Assembly: GCA_902591485.1 (NCBI GenBank)
Contig: CACJAV010000013.1
Location: forward strand, 1-32,533
Source: an uncultured Alphaproteobacteria bacterium
Lineage (GTDB): Bacteria > Pseudomonadota > Alphaproteobacteria > HIMB59 > GCA-002718135
DNA length: 32,533 nt
Direction of reading: 5' to 3'
Made by a program: the position numbers and the translations under genes. The notes under the pieces were generated by a model, which was not told where the DNA came from, did not search any database, and saw nothing but the letters and a program-made list of their open reading frames with translations. Shown here piece after piece: positions 15,277 through 22,200 of the stretch (its first letter is position 1; the number at the start of each line of letters is the position of its first letter).

Positions 15277-15693
15277 TTAATATTTTGGTTTAACGGTTAT
15301 TAATTTTTCATCAATCCAAGAAGTTATTCCACTTTTTGCGTTATAAATAACATTATCAAAATTTTTTATTTCCATCATTTTAGCAATTATTTTAGTTCTT
15401 CTTCCAGTTCTACAAATTAAGATTATTGGTTTGCCTTCACCTATTTCTAAACGCAATTTTTCATACCATTCATCATAATTATAATTTCCTTCTTTATCAA
15501 AAAAGGTTAGTAGAATGCTTTTTGGAACAACTCCAGTTTGATCCCATTCTGCACTTCTTCTTATGTCTACAATTGGAATATTATTTTTTGATAATTCAAT
15601 AATTTGTTCATTATTTACATCGACAATATCTGCAAATGCAAATTTTATAGTTAATAAAAAACCTATAAATATTATACAAAATCTAATTATCAT
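15277..15693 (-). CDS. Exported rhodanese-domain protein
   Basis: This 138-residue protein has a signal peptide (residues 1-21, ending A-F-A) followed by one rhodanese domain. The catalytic loop is C-R-T-G-R-R with Cys94, and the early I-V-D-I-R-R-S-A-E-W motif is typical. It should be periplasmic and may handle persulfides or act in thiol redox; no specific substrate is evident. It follows the lipoprotein gene with a 2-nt gap, so the two are probably co-transcribed. Rhodanese domains with an intact Cys can also be regulatory, so sulfurtransferase activity is likely but not certain. Confidence 0.85.
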   Translation of the reverse strand: MIIRFCIIFIGFLLTIKFAFADIVDVNNEQIIELSKNNIPIVDIRRSAEWDQTGVVPKSILLTFFDKEGNYNYDEWYEKLRLEIGEGKPIILICRTGRRTKIIAKMMEIKNFDNVIYNAKSGITSWIDEKLITVKPKY

Positions 15694-15695
15694 TT

Positions 15696-16370
15696 TTAAT
15701 TTTGGACGTTATTTTTAAGAATAAACAATGGCGTCCACAAGTTATTTTCAAGAAATGATGAATTAACATCAGAAGACTGAATAATTAGTAATTCTCTTCT
15801 TCCCATAATATATTCGGTTGAAAAAACTATTGGTTCATTATTTACAAAACTTGGGGGAACTTCTATTGTTGCTTTATTCAAGTCATTATTTAATCTAATA
15901 ACTAAATTACTATCAGCAAGAGAAAGTTCTTGAAAAGTTTCATTGTATACATAATTTTTTAGACTTTCAAATAATTCAGCATTAGTTACAGCATCAACAT
16001 AAACAACTGTTTTATCTTCAGATAGATAAGACACAAATCCAATAAGGCTATCGTTTGCATTGTTAAAAATATCATACTTATTTACAACTGGTACACTAAC
16101 TTGAGCAGTAGCATAACTCATAAAATCTTCTCCAACTGCACAACCAGTGTTTTGAAATTCAATAAAATACGTTGAGATCATTCTGCTACTTTCATCACTT
16201 TCACAATCAGATACCTGATATGCAACTTCCATTGGTAAATTAAATTGTTTATTCTCTGTTGTATTTGCTAAATCAATTAAGTCTGAGGTATAAAGATCGC
16301 CAGTAAAATCAATTTTACAACCCGTAAGAATTAAAATTAAACTTATTAAGGTTAAAGATTTTTTTATCAT
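15696..16370 (-). CDS. Unrecognised outer-membrane-type lipoprotein
   Basis: This 224-residue protein has a lipoprotein signal peptide: M-I-K-K-S-L-T-L-I-S-L-I-L-I with the lipobox L-T-G-C (Cys18). The residue after the Cys is Lys, not Asp, so outer-membrane sorting is expected. The rest is Asn/Ser-rich and predicted beta-strand-like, with two more cysteines (in V-S-D-C-E-S and N-T-G-C-A-V) that could form a disulfide in the periplasm. I do not recognise a family or assign a function. It is followed at 2 nt by the exported rhodanese, which hints at a joint role in cell-envelope thiol chemistry, but that is weak. The 187 bases upstream contain the tRNA-Leu promoter on the other strand. Confidence 0.72.
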   Translation of the reverse strand: MIKKSLTLISLILILTGCKIDFTGDLYTSDLIDLANTTENKQFNLPMEVAYQVSDCESDESSRMISTYFIEFQNTGCAVGEDFMSYATAQVSVPVVNKYDIFNNANDSLIGFVSYLSEDKTVVYVDAVTNAELFESLKNYVYNETFQELSLADSNLVIRLNNDLNKATIEVPPSFVNNEPIVFSTEYIMGRRELLIIQSSDVNSSFLENNLWTPLFILKNNVQN

Positions 16371-16478
16371 AATAAAAAAGTAAAATTATATTAACATAAA
16401 ACTACTAAGTATTTATTCATATATCATAGCAATAACAAAAAATGCTGATATTTTTTAAAAAATTAAGTTAGCGTATAG

Positions 16479-16506
16479 TTGCCCTGCAGAATGAATTTCT
16501 TAAAAT
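16479..16506 (+). promoter_or_regulatory. Candidate promoter of tRNA-Leu/yqaA unit
   Basis: TTGCCC (16479-16484) and TAAAAT (16501-16506) are separated by 16 nt, matching 4/6 and 5/6 of the sigma70 consensus. Transcription would begin near 16512, about 45 nt before the mature tRNA. It is the best promoter-like pair in the gap upstream of the tRNA, but in such AT-rich sequence chance matches are common. Confidence 0.4.
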
Positions 16507-16557
16507 TTGCTCATGGACTTAAGTTTAAAAACCAAGTAAAAGTAGGAAAAAAATTAA

Positions 16558-16642
16558 GGGAGTATGGCGGAACTGGTAGACGCGCCGGATTCAAAATCCG
16601 GTCACTTCGGTGGTGTGGGTTCGATTCCCTCTACTCCTACCA
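16558..16642 (+). tRNA. tRNA-Leu (anticodon CAA)
   Basis: An 85-nt cloverleaf with an encoded CCA end. The acceptor stem GGGAGTA (16558-16564) pairs with TACTCCT (16632-16638), with a G-U first pair. The anticodon stem CCGGA/TCCGG encloses T-T-C-A-A-A-A, giving anticodon CAA, which reads UUG leucine codons. A long variable arm (TCACTTCGGTGG), as in class II tRNAs, and the T-loop TTCGATT are present. The downstream coding gene starts only 5 nt after the CCA. Confidence 0.97.
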
Positions 16643-16647
16643 AATAA

Positions 16648-17232
16648 ATGAACTTATTAAGATCACTATATAATTGGACATTAAAAAAAGCTGAGCACAA
16701 ATACTCTTCATGGGTCTTAAGTATTGTATCTTTTACTGAAAGTTCATTTTTTCCAATTCCACCAGATGTATTGCTAATACCCATGATTATTGCCAAGAGA
16801 ACTAAAGCTTGGACATATGCTTTGATATGTACTTTATCATCAGTTTTTGGTGGAGTTGTAGGTTATGCAATAGGTTTTTTTTTATTTAATAGTATAGGAA
16901 TATTAATTGTAGAATTTTATCATCTAACAAATTCATTCAATACTTTTGAAAATTATTACAAAGAATATGGTATACTAATTGTGTTAGGTGCGGGTTTTAC
17001 GCCTTTTCCTTTTAAATTTATTACAATTGCAAGCGGTGTCTTTAGCTTAAATATTTTTCTTTTTATATTTACTGCTTTTATAGCAAGAGGTTTTAGATTT
17101 TATTTACTAGCTATTCTTCTTTTTATTTTTGGAGAAAAAATAAAATTTTTAATTGATAAATATTTTAACATTTTAGCAGTTTTATTTTTTATTCTTCTGA
17201 TAGGCAGTTTTATGTTAATTAAATTATTTTAA
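16648..17232 (+). CDS. YqaA/VTT-family membrane protein
   Basis: This 194-residue integral membrane protein of the VTT (DedA/YqaA) superfamily has the reentrant-helix motifs S-F-T-E-S-S-F-F-P-I-P-P-D-V-L-L-I-P and G-F-T-P-F-P-F-K-F-I-T-I-A-S-G. A later A-R-G-x-R-F segment carries the conserved arginine. YqaA-like proteins are related to lipid scramblase or transport folds; the exact role is unknown. The ATG lies 5 nt after the tRNA-Leu CCA with no Shine-Dalgarno, so the message is probably made by tRNA processing and starts nearly leaderless. The stop overlaps the dsbB start as TAATG. Confidence 0.87.
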   Translation: MNLLRSLYNWTLKKAEHKYSSWVLSIVSFTESSFFPIPPDVLLIPMIIAKRTKAWTYALICTLSSVFGGVVGYAIGFFLFNSIGILIVEFYHLTNSFNTFENYYKEYGILIVLGAGFTPFPFKFITIASGVFSLNIFLFIFTAFIARGFRFYLLAILLFIFGEKIKFLIDKYFNILAVLFFILLIGSFMLIKLF

Positions 17233-17720
17233 TGCTAAAAAAATATTGGTTTTATGTTTTAGGTGTATTGAGCATCACTGCCATTGGATCTGCATTGATT
17301 GCTGAATACTATTTTTATCTTGAGCCTTGTAAAATGTGTCTCAAGCAAAGAGAACCATATTATGCGATCATAATACTATTTCTAGTATTTATATTCCTCC
17401 GTTGGCAAACAAAAATTTGGTTTTTTCTTGGGGTTCAAATATTAATTATTTATGGGCTCTTCTATTCCATATGGCATGTTGGGATAGAAAATAAATTGCT
17501 TTCTGGGCCATCTGGTTGTTCGGGAGGTTTGGAGTTAACAAATAGCAATATAAATTTAAAAGATCAAATTATGTCTAAAGCTGTAGTAAATTGTGAAGAT
17601 ATTATTTGGAGTATGTTTGGGCTTTCTGCCGCGACAATAAATAGTTTATTATTATTTTTGATTTTTGTAATTAATACAATATATCTCTGGAATAATGGCT
17701 TTAAAAAAGAAAAAAACTAA
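17232..17720 (+). CDS. dsbB: Disulfide bond formation protein DsbB
   Basis: This 162-residue four-helix inner-membrane protein reoxidises DsbA and passes electrons to ubiquinone. Both redox pairs are visible: C-K-M-C at Cys33/Cys36 after L-E-P, and the periplasmic pair Cys96 (G-P-S-G-C-S-G) and Cys121 (V-V-N-C-E). The Q-R-E-P-Y segment after the first pair is typical, with Arg40 near the quinone site. No dsbA is in view. It overlaps yqaA by 1 nt at its start and coq7 by 26 nt at its end. The link to coq7, which makes the quinone DsbB uses, is suggestive but could be coincidental packing. Confidence 0.9.
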   Translation: MLKKYWFYVLGVLSITAIGSALIAEYYFYLEPCKMCLKQREPYYAIIILFLVFIFLRWQTKIWFFLGVQILIIYGLFYSIWHVGIENKLLSGPSGCSGGLELTNSNINLKDQIMSKAVVNCEDIIWSMFGLSAATINSLLLFLIFVINTIYLWNNGFKKEKN

Positions 17721-18285
17721 AAAAAAATCAATTGCAAAAAAGAAAATTGCTAAGAAATCCAAATCGACTACAGATAAAACAATTTTAGATGAAATAATTA
17801 GAGTTGATCATGCAGGTGAGTATGGGGCAACACGAATTTATGATGGTCAAATAGCTGTATTTGGAAAAAACTCTAAAATTGGTAAAACAATTCAACATAT
17901 GGCTGATCAGGAGCAAGAGCATATTGAAAAATTTAATGATCTTCTTATTGAAAAACGTGTTCGACCTACTGCGTTATTGCCTCTATGGAACATAGCTGGC
18001 TTTGCGCTTGGTGCCGGCACTGCTTTGATGGGTGAAAAAGCAGCGATGGCATGTACTGTTGCTGTCGAAAAAGTGATTGGTGAGCATTATAGAGAGCAAC
18101 AAGACTTATTAGAGGATGATGAAAAAGAACTTAAGAAAACAATTGCTAAATTTGAAAAAGATGAACTAGAACATCATGATATTGGGCTCGAACATGACGC
18201 AGAAAATGCACCAGGTTATAAAGTTATGACAAAAGTAATTGAGATTGGTTGTAAAACAGCAATCGCAATTTCAAAAAAAATCTAA
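17695..18285 (+). CDS. coq7: 3-demethoxyubiquinol 3-hydroxylase (Coq7, di-iron)
   Basis: This is a di-iron carboxylate monooxygenase catalysing the penultimate step of ubiquinone synthesis at the membrane surface. It has 196 residues. Iron ligands match the family pattern: Glu42 (D-H-A-G-E-Y-G-A), Glu73 and His76 (Q-E-Q-E-H), Glu125 (A-V-E-K-V-I) and Glu157 with His160 (D-E-L-E-H-H-D). The start lies inside dsbB, and residues 1-28 include 14 lysines, an unusual basic tail not expected for Coq7. No other ATG exists before the catalytic core, so the tail is probably real. It might help membrane or lipid contact. The stop overlaps the opposing HNH gene stop by 4 nt. Confidence 0.92.
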   Translation: MALKKKKTKKKSIAKKKIAKKSKSTTDKTILDEIIRVDHAGEYGATRIYDGQIAVFGKNSKIGKTIQHMADQEQEHIEKFNDLLIEKRVRPTALLPLWNIAGFALGAGTALMGEKAAMACTVAVEKVIGEHYREQQDLLEDDEKELKKTIAKFEKDELEHHDIGLEHDAENAPGYKVMTKVIEIGCKTAIAISKKI

Positions 18286-18836
18286 TTTTCTAATTCAGTA
18301 TCCCAATACAAGTAATCTCGCCAACTATCATGTAAATAGTTTGGGGGGAAGTTGCGTCCATTGTTTTGCAGTTGTATCGAGTTTGGTTGAATAGGTTTTT
18401 TTAATAATTTCATATCGGTATTCTGTAACAATTTACGACCCTTTTTTAAATTACAAGTTGTGCATGCTGATACTACATTTTGCCAAGTTGTTTTTCCATA
18501 CAAGCATCTTGGCACCAAGTGATCGAAAGTAAGATCATTTGCAGGAAATTTTTTTGCACAATACTGGCAAGTAAAATTATCACGAAGAAAAACATTAAAT
18601 CTTGTAAAAGCAGGTTTGCGTTGGGGCATAACATAATCTTTTAATGCTATTACACTTGGTAATTTAAAAGATATAGTTGGTGAACTAACTGATTGTTCAT
18701 ATCGCTCAATAACAGATACACGATTTAAAAATACTGATTTGACAGCATCTTGCCATGAACATAAAGAAAGTGGGTAATAGGAAAGAGGTCGAAAATCTGC
18801 ATTTAAAACTAATGCTGGATTTCCAAAAGCACTCAT
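18282..18836 (-). CDS. HNH endonuclease family protein
   Basis: This 184-residue protein carries an HNH nuclease domain stabilised by a zinc knuckle: Cys90/Cys93 (C-Q-Y-C) and Cys125/Cys128 (C-T-T-C). The core is Asp105-His106 (F-D-H-L-V-P-R) and Asn120 (W-Q-N-V-V). The N-terminal half (L-V-L-N-A-D-F-R-P-L) is typical of a housekeeping HNH protein widespread in Alphaproteobacteria and Cyanobacteria, not of a homing endonuclease. Its cellular role is unknown. It lies 59 nt after the esterase gene and converges with coq7 through a 4-nt stop overlap (CTAA). Confidence 0.85.
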   Translation of the reverse strand: MSAFGNPALVLNADFRPLSYYPLSLCSWQDAVKSVFLNRVSVIERYEQSVSSPTISFKLPSVIALKDYVMPQRKPAFTRFNVFLRDNFTCQYCAKKFPANDLTFDHLVPRCLYGKTTWQNVVSACTTCNLKKGRKLLQNTDMKLLKKPIQPNSIQLQNNGRNFPPNYLHDSWRDYLYWDTELEN

Positions 18837-18855
18837 TTTTTTATACTTACCCAGG

Positions 18856-18882
18856 TCATATTATAAGATTGATATAATATGA
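18856..18882. repeat. Perfect inverted repeat upstream of HNH gene
   Basis: TCATATTATA (18856-18865) and TATAATATGA (18873-18882) form an exact 10-bp inverted repeat with a 7-nt spacer, centred about 33 nt before the HNH start codon. The minus strand reads a perfect TATAAT -10 box here (18860-18865), so the dyad could overlap a promoter as an operator. No matching -35 is evident. It may equally be chance in AT-rich DNA. Confidence 0.4.
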
Positions 18883-18895
18883 AGATTCGAAACCA

Positions 18896-19570
18896 TCATA
18901 GTATTTTTTTTATAAAATTTTGTAATAAACTTATTGCCTCAGGAGAAATATTGTGCCCATCTGATGGTATTGCATGAGACTCAAAATTGCATTTATTAGC
19001 TTTTAAATATTCTATAGATTTATAATAACTTTGTATTGGAATAACTTCATCTTGCTCACCATGCAAAATAAAAATTGGGGTTTTTTTTAAAATAGAATTT
19101 TTAATAGAGCCCTCTTTCATTATACGACCGGAAAGAATTATTAACCCTCCTATCTTTTTTGATAATTGATTTCCAACTTCAAATGTCATCATCCCGCCTT
19201 GTGAAAAACCCATTAATATGCAATCAGCTAGTGTTAAATCAAGCGAGTCACAGTATTGTTCCATGGTGTAAATAATTTTATTAACAACTTCATCAATTTC
19301 CTTTTGAATTTGTTCAAATTCTTTTGGACCAGCTTGTGCAATATAGATACCGTTAGGGTATAAATCAAACCATTGATAGCCCATTAAATTACCTGTTATA
19401 TAGCCAGGTCCATTTAGAGCAACATACTGTGCCTCCCAGTCATCCAAGTCAATTGGATGAGCAAGATGCATGAAATTTGCTGCATTATCTCCATATCCGT
19501 GGAGCATAAAAATTAGTTTTTTAGGATTATCATGCTTGGAAATTGATGGTCCATTTAGAATTTCAGACAT
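18896..19570 (-). CDS. Phospholipase/carboxylesterase (alpha/beta hydrolase)
   Basis: This 224-residue serine hydrolase is of the phospholipase/carboxylesterase (EstB/YpfH) type. The catalytic triad is Ser123 (G-F-S-Q-G-G), Asp174 (G-E-Q-D-E-V-I-P) and His206 (S-D-G-H-N-I-S). The oxyanion motif L-H-G-Y-G-D lies near residue 24. No signal peptide is present, so it acts in the cytoplasm. The substrate is not predictable beyond a short-chain ester or thioester. It is divergent from the HIG1-type gene, and the HNH gene follows on the same strand. Confidence 0.87.
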   Translation of the reverse strand: MSEILNGPSISKHDNPKKLIFMLHGYGDNAANFMHLAHPIDLDDWEAQYVALNGPGYITGNLMGYQWFDLYPNGIYIAQAGPKEFEQIQKEIDEVVNKIIYTMEQYCDSLDLTLADCILMGFSQGGMMTFEVGNQLSKKIGGLIILSGRIMKEGSIKNSILKKTPIFILHGEQDEVIPIQSYYKSIEYLKANKCNFESHAIPSDGHNISPEAISLLQNFIKKIL

Positions 19571-19622
19571 ATCTTAATATATGCGACGATTCATGGTTCG
19601 ATCAAGAGAAGATTTGCACTAT

Positions 19623-19826
19623 ATGGGTATTATGGATGTATTACAGATTGTATTAGTTGTATTTATGGCAGGGGCACTTGGTGCAGTTGTGATTGGTGTT
19701 ATTGCGATGGCTGTAAATGGAAAACTTAATAAAAAGCATAGCAATAAACTAATGCGTCTTCGTGTATTGTTTCAGGCGATTGCAGTTCTAGTTTTTGTAA
19801 TTATTATTTGGCTTTCAAGGAATTAA
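19623..19826 (+). CDS. HIG1-type twin transmembrane protein
   Basis: This 67-residue protein has two membrane spans joined by a short basic loop. The segment N-K-L-M-R-L-R-V-L-F-Q-A-I-A-V matches the conserved core (N-x-L-M-R-x-R-V-x-x-Q) of HIG1-domain and alphaproteobacterial twin-transmembrane proteins. HIG1 members modulate cytochrome c oxidase assembly in mitochondria; the bacterial role is less clear. The longest frame starts at 19581, only 10 nt from the divergent esterase start, and would add 14 polar residues. The ATG at 19623 has AGAGAAG upstream and gives a typical length; the ATG at 19632 is another option. Confidence 0.8.
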   Translation: MGIMDVLQIVLVVFMAGALGAVVIGVIAMAVNGKLNKKHSNKLMRLRVLFQAIAVLVFVIIIWLSRN

Positions 19827-19886
19827 GCCAAATTTACCTACTAGAAAAAAATATTTTTTTTTAGTATAAGACAAATAGAGGTTGTT

Positions 19887-20066
19887 ATGGGTATTCATTT
19901 TAATCATAAATCAAAAGCGGGAGACCGCAAAATGCAAAAAGAACTAAAGTTAAAAATGAAAGCTGAAGAGCGTAAAAAAAAACGTGAAGAGCAAGAACGT
20001 CTTAAACAAGAAGAAGAAATGAAAAAATTAGAAGAACTCACAAGACCTGACAAAACTGCTGATTAA
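19887..20066 (+). CDS. 59-residue highly charged helical protein
   Basis: A complete 60-codon frame from ATG to TAA is preceded by AGAGG at a 6-nt distance. The product starts M-G-I-H-F-N-H-K-S-K and then runs through a long segment of Lys, Glu, Arg and Gln with almost no hydrophobic residues (about 14-51), predicted to be a single alpha helix or a weak coiled coil, before a short T-R-P-D tail. It follows the HIG1-type gene after 60 nt that include an A7-TA-T9-like AT hairpin (about 19842-19863). I do not recognise a family. The clean ribosome-binding site and codon pattern support a real gene. Confidence 0.65.
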   Translation: MGIHFNHKSKAGDRKMQKELKLKMKAEERKKKREEQERLKQEEEMKKLEELTRPDKTAD

Positions 20067-20082
20067 TAAAAATTTATATTGT

Positions 20083-20892
20083 TTATACTGGATGATTTTT
20101 TCTAATAAATTTCTTCAATATTTCTAGAGATTTACCTGCTTCCTCTAATAAGATCATATGCCCACAATTTTCAATTATTTCTACTTCTGAATTTTCAATA
20201 TTCTCTGCTAATTTTTTACCAGCTTTAACTGGACACATTCTATCTCTGTCACCAAGTATATTGATAGCTGGACATTTAATTTTTTTTGCTGCCTCGAAAC
20301 CATTTTTGTAATTGTCACATGCTCTAAAATCTACTCCAAGGGCATTTTTTACAGAACCATTCACTACAATTGAACCGCCGAGATTCATATGATGAAGCCC
20401 AGGAACTGGATGACCTCCAAAGTGCCCTGCTGGACCATGAGCCCAATCCATCATAAGATCTACTGCTTTTGGATCTCCTTTTTCTGCCAAATCTAATAAT
20501 TCTGGATTCATTGGTATTGCTCCTGCTCCACCCATTAATCCAATTGATTTAACTTTTTCAGGAAATTGTGATGCGCATTCTAAAACAATCAAGCATCCTT
20601 GTGAGTGACCAACTAAAGATGCTTCTTTCATTTCTACTGAGTCAATAACATCAGATATCCATTTGCCCTGTTCTTCAATAGACTCTAGCGCAGGTCCTTC
20701 AGAATAACCATGTCCAGGAAGGTCAATTGCAAGAATGCTATAGCCATGAAAAGCAAAATAACGGGTTTGTAAAACCCAAGTAATATGACTTAACCCACTG
20801 CCATGAATAAAAATAATAAGAGGTTTTTTTTTATCAAAAGGCCTTCCCCCGGTTGAAGCAAAAACCTCTTTATTATTTACTTTAAACTTCAT
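20083..20892 (-). CDS. Alpha/beta hydrolase
   Basis: This 269-residue alpha/beta-hydrolase has nucleophile Ser97 (V-G-H-S-Q-G-C), acid Asp215 or Asp217 (G-D-R-D-R), and base His245 (N-C-G-H-M). The oxyanion segment is I-H-G-S-G-L and the strand after it reads I-D-L-P-G-H-G-Y-S. No signal peptide is seen. It resembles haloperoxidase/epoxide-hydrolase-like and acyl-ester hydrolases without specific features of either. It is the last gene of a four-gene operon, and its ATG overlaps the metY stop by ATGA, so its role probably relates to acyl or thioester metabolism there. Confidence 0.83.
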   Translation of the reverse strand: MKFKVNNKEVFASTGGRPFDKKKPLIIFIHGSGLSHITWVLQTRYFAFHGYSILAIDLPGHGYSEGPALESIEEQGKWISDVIDSVEMKEASLVGHSQGCLIVLECASQFPEKVKSIGLMGGAGAIPMNPELLDLAEKGDPKAVDLMMDWAHGPAGHFGGHPVPGLHHMNLGGSIVVNGSVKNALGVDFRACDNYKNGFEAAKKIKCPAINILGDRDRMCPVKAGKKLAENIENSEVEIIENCGHMILLEEAGKSLEILKKFIRKNHPV

Positions 20893-22199
20893 TTATTTGA
20901 TACAAGTCTTGGTTTTTTTGCTGCTCTAAAACCATCCTCAAAATCATTAATGATATCTTCAATATCTTCTATTCCAACTGAAAGTCTAATCATGTCATGA
21001 GACATATTTGCTAATTTTAAAGTGGCTTCATCCATTTGAGAATGAGTAGCAGAGGCAGGATGGATAACTAATGTTCTAGTATCTCCGACATTTGCTAGAT
21101 GAGACGCTAGTTTAACATTGTCAATAAATGCAGCTCCAGCTTCTTTTCCTCCTTTAATACCAAAAGCAATCATTGATCCAGTACCTTTAGGTAATAACTT
21201 TTTTGCTAATTCATAATCTGGATTATCTTTAAGACTTGCATGAGAAACCCAAGCGACACTCTCATGGTTACTCAGATATTCAACCATTTTTAGAGCATTT
21301 GAACAATGTTTTTCCATTCGGACTGATAGAGTTTCAATACCTTGTAAAACATTCCAAGCGTTTTGAGGACTTAAACAAGGTCCCATGTCTCTCATTCCTT
21401 CAGCTCTAGCTTTCATTGTAAAAGCTACAGGACCAAATTCTTCAGCAAAAGATAAGCCATGATAACCTTCATAAGGTTCAGTCATAGTAGGAAATTTATC
21501 AGTTTTTAAAAAATCAAATTTACCACCTTCTACCAAAATTCCAGCCATTGATGATCCATGTCCTGCCATCCATTTAGTTAAAGAATGAACAACAAAGTCC
21601 GCACCATGTTCCAATGGTTTAAACAAATATGGAGTTTGATAAGTACTATCAATGATAACAGGAATACCAGCCTCATGAGCAATGTTTGATATTTCGGGTA
21701 AGTTCATTAATTCATTTCCAGGATTTCCAACTAGCTCTCCATAAATACATTTAGTATTATCTTGGATCGCTTTTTTGAAACCTTCTGTATCCCTAGGCTT
21801 CACAAAAGTTGCTTTTATTCCAAATTTTGGAAGAGTTAATCTAAATAAATTTACCGTTCCACCATATAATTGAGAAGACACTACCACATGATCACCTGCA
21901 TTACATAATGTCATAATAGTTAAAAAAATTGCACTCATGCCTGATGCTGTTGCTAAGGCTGCAGTTCCACCCTCTAATGCTGCAACACGCTCTTCTAAGA
22001 CCTGAACCGTTGGATTTGAAATTCGGCTATATATATGACCACCTCGCTCTAAGTTAAATAATGCTGCAGCATGATCAACATCATCAAACATGTAAGAAGT
22101 TGTTTGATAAATTGGTACTTGTCTTGAGCCTGCATTTTTACTTGGCATATATCCTGCATGTAAACTTAAAGTATCAAATTTATAAGTTTTTGGATCCAT
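20889..22199 (-). CDS. metY: O-acetylhomoserine/O-acetylserine sulfhydrylase-type enzyme
   Basis: This is a PLP enzyme of the Cys/Met-metabolism family with 436 residues, the MetY length; CGS and CBL are usually nearer 380-400. The PLP lysine is Lys209 (H-S-L-T-K-W-M-A-G-H-G), Asp184 lies in V-I-I-D-S-T-Y, and the start L-H-A-G-Y plus Q-V-P-I-Y-Q-T-T-S-Y is family-typical. MetY transfers sulfide or methanethiol to O-acetylhomoserine to give homocysteine or methionine. It lies between an acyl-CoA ligase (1-nt gap) and an alpha/beta hydrolase (4-nt overlap), an unexpected operon for pure methionine synthesis. A different gamma- or beta-replacement substrate is possible. Confidence 0.86.
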   Translation of the reverse strand: MDPKTYKFDTLSLHAGYMPSKNAGSRQVPIYQTTSYMFDDVDHAAALFNLERGGHIYSRISNPTVQVLEERVAALEGGTAALATASGMSAIFLTIMTLCNAGDHVVVSSQLYGGTVNLFRLTLPKFGIKATFVKPRDTEGFKKAIQDNTKCIYGELVGNPGNELMNLPEISNIAHEAGIPVIIDSTYQTPYLFKPLEHGADFVVHSLTKWMAGHGSSMAGILVEGGKFDFLKTDKFPTMTEPYEGYHGLSFAEEFGPVAFTMKARAEGMRDMGPCLSPQNAWNVLQGIETLSVRMEKHCSNALKMVEYLSNHESVAWVSHASLKDNPDYELAKKLLPKGTGSMIAFGIKGGKEAGAAFIDNVKLASHLANVGDTRTLVIHPASATHSQMDEATLKLANMSHDMIRLSVGIEDIEDIINDFEDGFRAAKKPRLVSNK

Positions 22200-22200
22200 A

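Noticed and set aside
16479-16673. 64-residue plus-strand frame running through the tRNA-Leu region, and its minus-strand counterpart 16602-16796
   Set aside because: Both read through the tRNA gene and show no protein-like features; they are shadows of the tRNA and yqaA.
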